DNA of 64,000 bases, taken from positions 491,773-555,772 of the forward strand of contig NMRA01000245.1 in NCBI GenBank assembly GCA_002633005.1, in the 5' to 3' direction. Under the pieces are notes generated by a model that was given only the letters and a program-made list of their open reading frames with translations, did not search any database and was not told the origin of the DNA. Source of the DNA: Phoronis australis. Taxonomy: Eukaryota; Phoronida; Phoronidae. The translations under genes were made by a program, and so were the position numbers. Below, one piece after another: positions 60,426 to 64,000 of this stretch (position 1 is the first letter of the stretch; the number at the start of each line of letters is the position of its first letter).

Positions 60426-63400
60426 TTTCTGTGCCGTCAACATGTTTACACAAAGTGGTCAAGTTAAATGCACATACAGTTTAATGATAAATTAATCATA
60501 ATTAATTGCCAATACCTGACCAATGGTTACAAAAAGCATTAAATGGCCGGTAACGAGAAGTAACAGAAAACTGTAATTACAAGTGCTTCTATGTCATCCT
60601 AGCAGCCCGAGTGCGGCCGGCTTATTACAACTGGTTGACGTCACAAAATAATAAACCCATTCTCAGAAACATACCGAGCCATCACCATTTGTATACAAGA
60701 AAATGTGGAGGAGAAAATAATGAAGTGTTTTGTCGAGCCGCAAGTTTACGAACTTTTGATATTTATTTACCATTGACCTTATACCGCATTTCATTATACT
60801 TATAACTGACCTTATAACGCACCTCAAAACCATCTCAGTTTGTGTAGCCTTTATCAACTAAGTATTCACTACTGTAAATCAGCACAACCGGCAAAATAAT
60901 TCTATAACACCCAAACAAAGCTCAGCACATTTTTATAATGCTTCAGCCAAACTATCCAGTCATTTTCTACAAAAAGCCACAAAATTACAATATACAAAAT
61001 ACCAACTTTTGACAGCCTGTCACCTTAAAGCTATGGTTTCGCTTTTCTAGAAATCTTAAAAAGCCATGCCCAGCAGTTCCGATACATGATAACACAGTGT
61101 TCACCAAACACTGTCTTCAGATAATATCTAAGCTTCAAGTTTATAGAACACTAACTACTCAACTTCTCAGATGAACCTGTGCATTTCGTTCCTGTTTGAG
61201 GTCATGGTTCCCACCTGAAATGAGCCAGCAGGACAAGCCGACTTGTGGAGCCTGAATCTCAACTGTTTATTTTTCAAGCCCAGTGCAAACTTATAATTTT
61301 CACTATGGAACAATTTGAGACAAATTTGATAACGGAAAGTTAGGTCTCAATCAAATGTTTGTTTCTGTGACGGCCATAGCCAAACTACAGTCGCTCTAAT
61401 GCTATACAAAAAGTAAACAAGAAAATGGTTCAAAACACCTATTTGTTTTTCAGACTGAAACTGATGGACAGAAATGGTGATGTATTGCACGTATTCCCAA
61501 CACTAGAGTGGGAGTTAAATTCACTCAAGGAAGTTCATAATCAGTAACAGGCAGAAGCTGCTCCAATACCTGAGTCACAGTCAAGCTGTGTCAACAGGCA
61601 ATGCGTTTTGTTATCACCTCGGCCAGTTTCATTTTATAAAACTCAAAGATATAAAATGGATGCCATATTAAACTTACATGTGAATGTCTGACAATGGCCA
61701 TAAATGTGGGAACGCAACAAGTCACTTAACCATACAAGAAGCAAGGAATGGCCCAAGTACTCTGTGTGACTGGGCTCCCTTGCCCTATCGAATATCTACA
61801 AAATTTGGGAAAATGAGGACCTGCCTGTGGGTGTTTGCTGTTTGTGTGCTTGCACACCTGGGGTGCAAGTGTGTGTGTGTGTGACTTCAAAAAACAGGAA
61901 ATGATCAACTGCAGATGCTGTTGTATGCACAACAGAAGATGGTGACAGTTTTGAATAAACGAATTACCACAGAGACCACTGGCTGTAATTTCAACCTAGT
62001 AACCAAAAAAAATGCCGACACAAAGATGTATTTTGCAAGAATAATTTCAATCTCAATCGTGTTCTCTGCAGACGTGATGTTGATCAGTCTACTCTTTTTA
62101 GTATGGAATAAAACACAGCGGATATAATGGATTCAACTGAAGGGAAACAAAAATTACTCAGCCGCAAAAATTGTAAGCTTTAGGCTAGAATTCTTACTGG
62201 AACACACAAATGACACTTCAAAAGAGAAGAACAGTACTTCACGACACAGCATGGCGTACATTTCAAGTGGAATTTTATCTTGTCAAACTTCCCTATAAAA
62301 ATATTTTTAAGATATTAGTATCTTGTTTACATCATGTGAATATTTGTGGTTATGTAATGAATGTTTCAAAAATACAAAAATAGCACTTCTAGCAATTATT
62401 TTAATCCCAAATTGAAGAACTTTTACAGCAAGATGGGCAAACAGCCAGTTCATGGCACAGCATGCCAATTTCAAGCCATTTCGTTTTCAAGTAGCAGTTC
62501 AGAAAATTCTCAGCCATGGCACTCTTGAAATTATTTTGTTCAAGAAGTCCATCTAAAGTGTAGGCAGGGGCCCGGCTTGCTCGGCAAAAGTAGCCGGTTC
62601 AAGATCTCATCAGCAACACTGACCCCACAAACAAAACATTAACTCAAAGCTAACACACGAGCCTGTTTCAACACAGACTGTTCTTTTCGGCTCCCGTTCT
62701 TTTCACCATCCCAACATCAAATCATGAGAACATCATTAATGCTCAGCTCCAATAACCTAACCAGCATGACTACCATCATATTTTACACCTAATGTTAGAA
62801 GTGAGCAGTGCAGGAAGCCTGAAGGTAGAGCCTCATGGTCTGGTTCATGAAAGTGACTTACGACAGAAACATGGTCTTACACCCAAATAACTTTTCACCG
62901 ATTGTAGGTGTGTTGATTCCATCAGCCATTACCAATAAATAGCTAATGTGTAAAGGATTGAAATTTTTAGTATTCAGAAATTCTATGCTGCCAAAATTCA
63001 ATATCCATCACAGAAAACCTACAATTCAACAGGAACAAATGTGATTCAGGCTGCATGAATTTCAATATTTTATGACTGTAAGCACATTTTTATTTATGGT
63101 CAGCAATTGCACTGCTCGTTCATAATCGCATACCATGATTATGTAACAGAAATTTTGTAAATTTTGTTTAAGAAAGAAAGCTGCAAACATATTTGCGTGT
63201 TTACATAATAGCAAGTGCAGATTTTTAATTTACAAAAATATCATTCACTGAACAAAGGTCAAACTCAGTATTGTGAACAAGCAATAAAGCTAACATTGCG
63301 TTTCTGTTATTTTTCTGAAAATGAGAAGAATGAAAATGTGAATGAGCCCAACCGAATATTCCTCAACTTACTTTTAGTAATATGGAATGTCATTTTAATA

Positions 63401-64000
63401 ATCCACTCTGGTTTATAGTAAAATAGTCAAAAAACACATAAAAACAGCTTAAAAGCAAATTTAAAAAATAACAGTGATCAGTCTGAGTGATAAAAACTGC
63501 ATCAACAAGTCATCTGAATATCCCTCAAAATGCTTGTTTTTGGACGGAAGACAGTGCCACCTGCATGGGAATGCACTGATGAGCAGCTGTGACTAGATTC
63601 ATAGCCATCTCTATCTACCTTATAGGAAGTTCAATAACAGTGGCTCTGGGCAAAATTAACTGTTCAGATACCATGATGCCGCTTTCTGAAGAATCAGTCG
63701 GAAGCTGATATCACCTAAATCAGCGTTAGCACTTGACTGTGTTAAGAAAGTCAGTCGACTTTTTCATATTAATGAAAGCAGAATAATTCAGCACATGAAA
63801 GAAGATTCAGAGAGAATAATTTCTAGAGATAAACGTGGGATGACGCCAAAACACTTGGCTAGTAGATCCACATATTAGGCAAAACTATGTGAAATCATGT
63901 GCTAATGTTTTAAATGCCCAGTTAGGAAATCAAATCACACTTAAGATGACTAGAATCTAATGAGAATGAACTCAGTACAAATAACTCGAGCGGAGACAAT
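60426..64000. other. No gene recognised
   Basis: AT-rich noncoding sequence with a short (GT)n at 61868-61883. Chance frames of up to about 70 codons show no domain or splice support. No family A end was found here. Confidence 0.5.

Overview
This is an AT-rich, gene-poor, repeat-dense piece of animal genomic DNA, probably from a bilaterian invertebrate. The evidence is one class A amine-type GPCR with a leader intron acceptor, many small TIR-bounded nonautonomous DNA elements, microsatellites and minisatellites, and scaffold-style gaps (a run of N at 12063-12809 and single Ns at 20400, 30945 and 52515). I cannot fix the phylum from sequence alone. Nothing suggests bacteria, phage, plasmid or CRISPR.

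The only convincing intact gene is at 57788-59479 (+). It is a 563-residue uninterrupted reading frame for a seven-transmembrane biogenic-amine-like receptor. A strong splice acceptor at 57559 shows that its 5' leader starts in an upstream exon I could not locate. The leader carries three tiny upstream reading frames, and a poly(A) signal lies 69 bp past the stop. About 530 bp downstream is a decayed second copy of the TM4-ECL2-TM5 part of the same gene joined to a copy of its 3' flank. It reads as a local DNA-level duplication with an internal deletion of about 0.95 kb.

The rest is mainly interspersed repeats. Most prominent is a family (here 'family A') of 0.4-1.4 kb elements with inverted ends close to CCGTAAACATTCGGGTTAAC, flanked by TA and carrying repeated TTAAGCGCCCA-like motifs just inside the ends. 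At least six copies have two recognisable ends and several more are partial. Other families are a TTAGTCA-rich element nested in a family A copy (8421-8765), a hAT-like short element (51024-51322), and three dispersed families B, C and D. Tandem repeats occur at 6893-7172, 12810-13100, 43665-43844 and 46389-46468, and four short direct duplications cluster between 31.4 and 36.5 kb.

At the left end, 1.8-3.0 kb holds exon-like open stretches I cannot name, beside a 124-bp near-perfect hairpin. I found no tRNA, rRNA or snRNA gene by eye. Repeat boundaries are by-eye alignments and may be off by tens of bases. No composition or similarity search was run.
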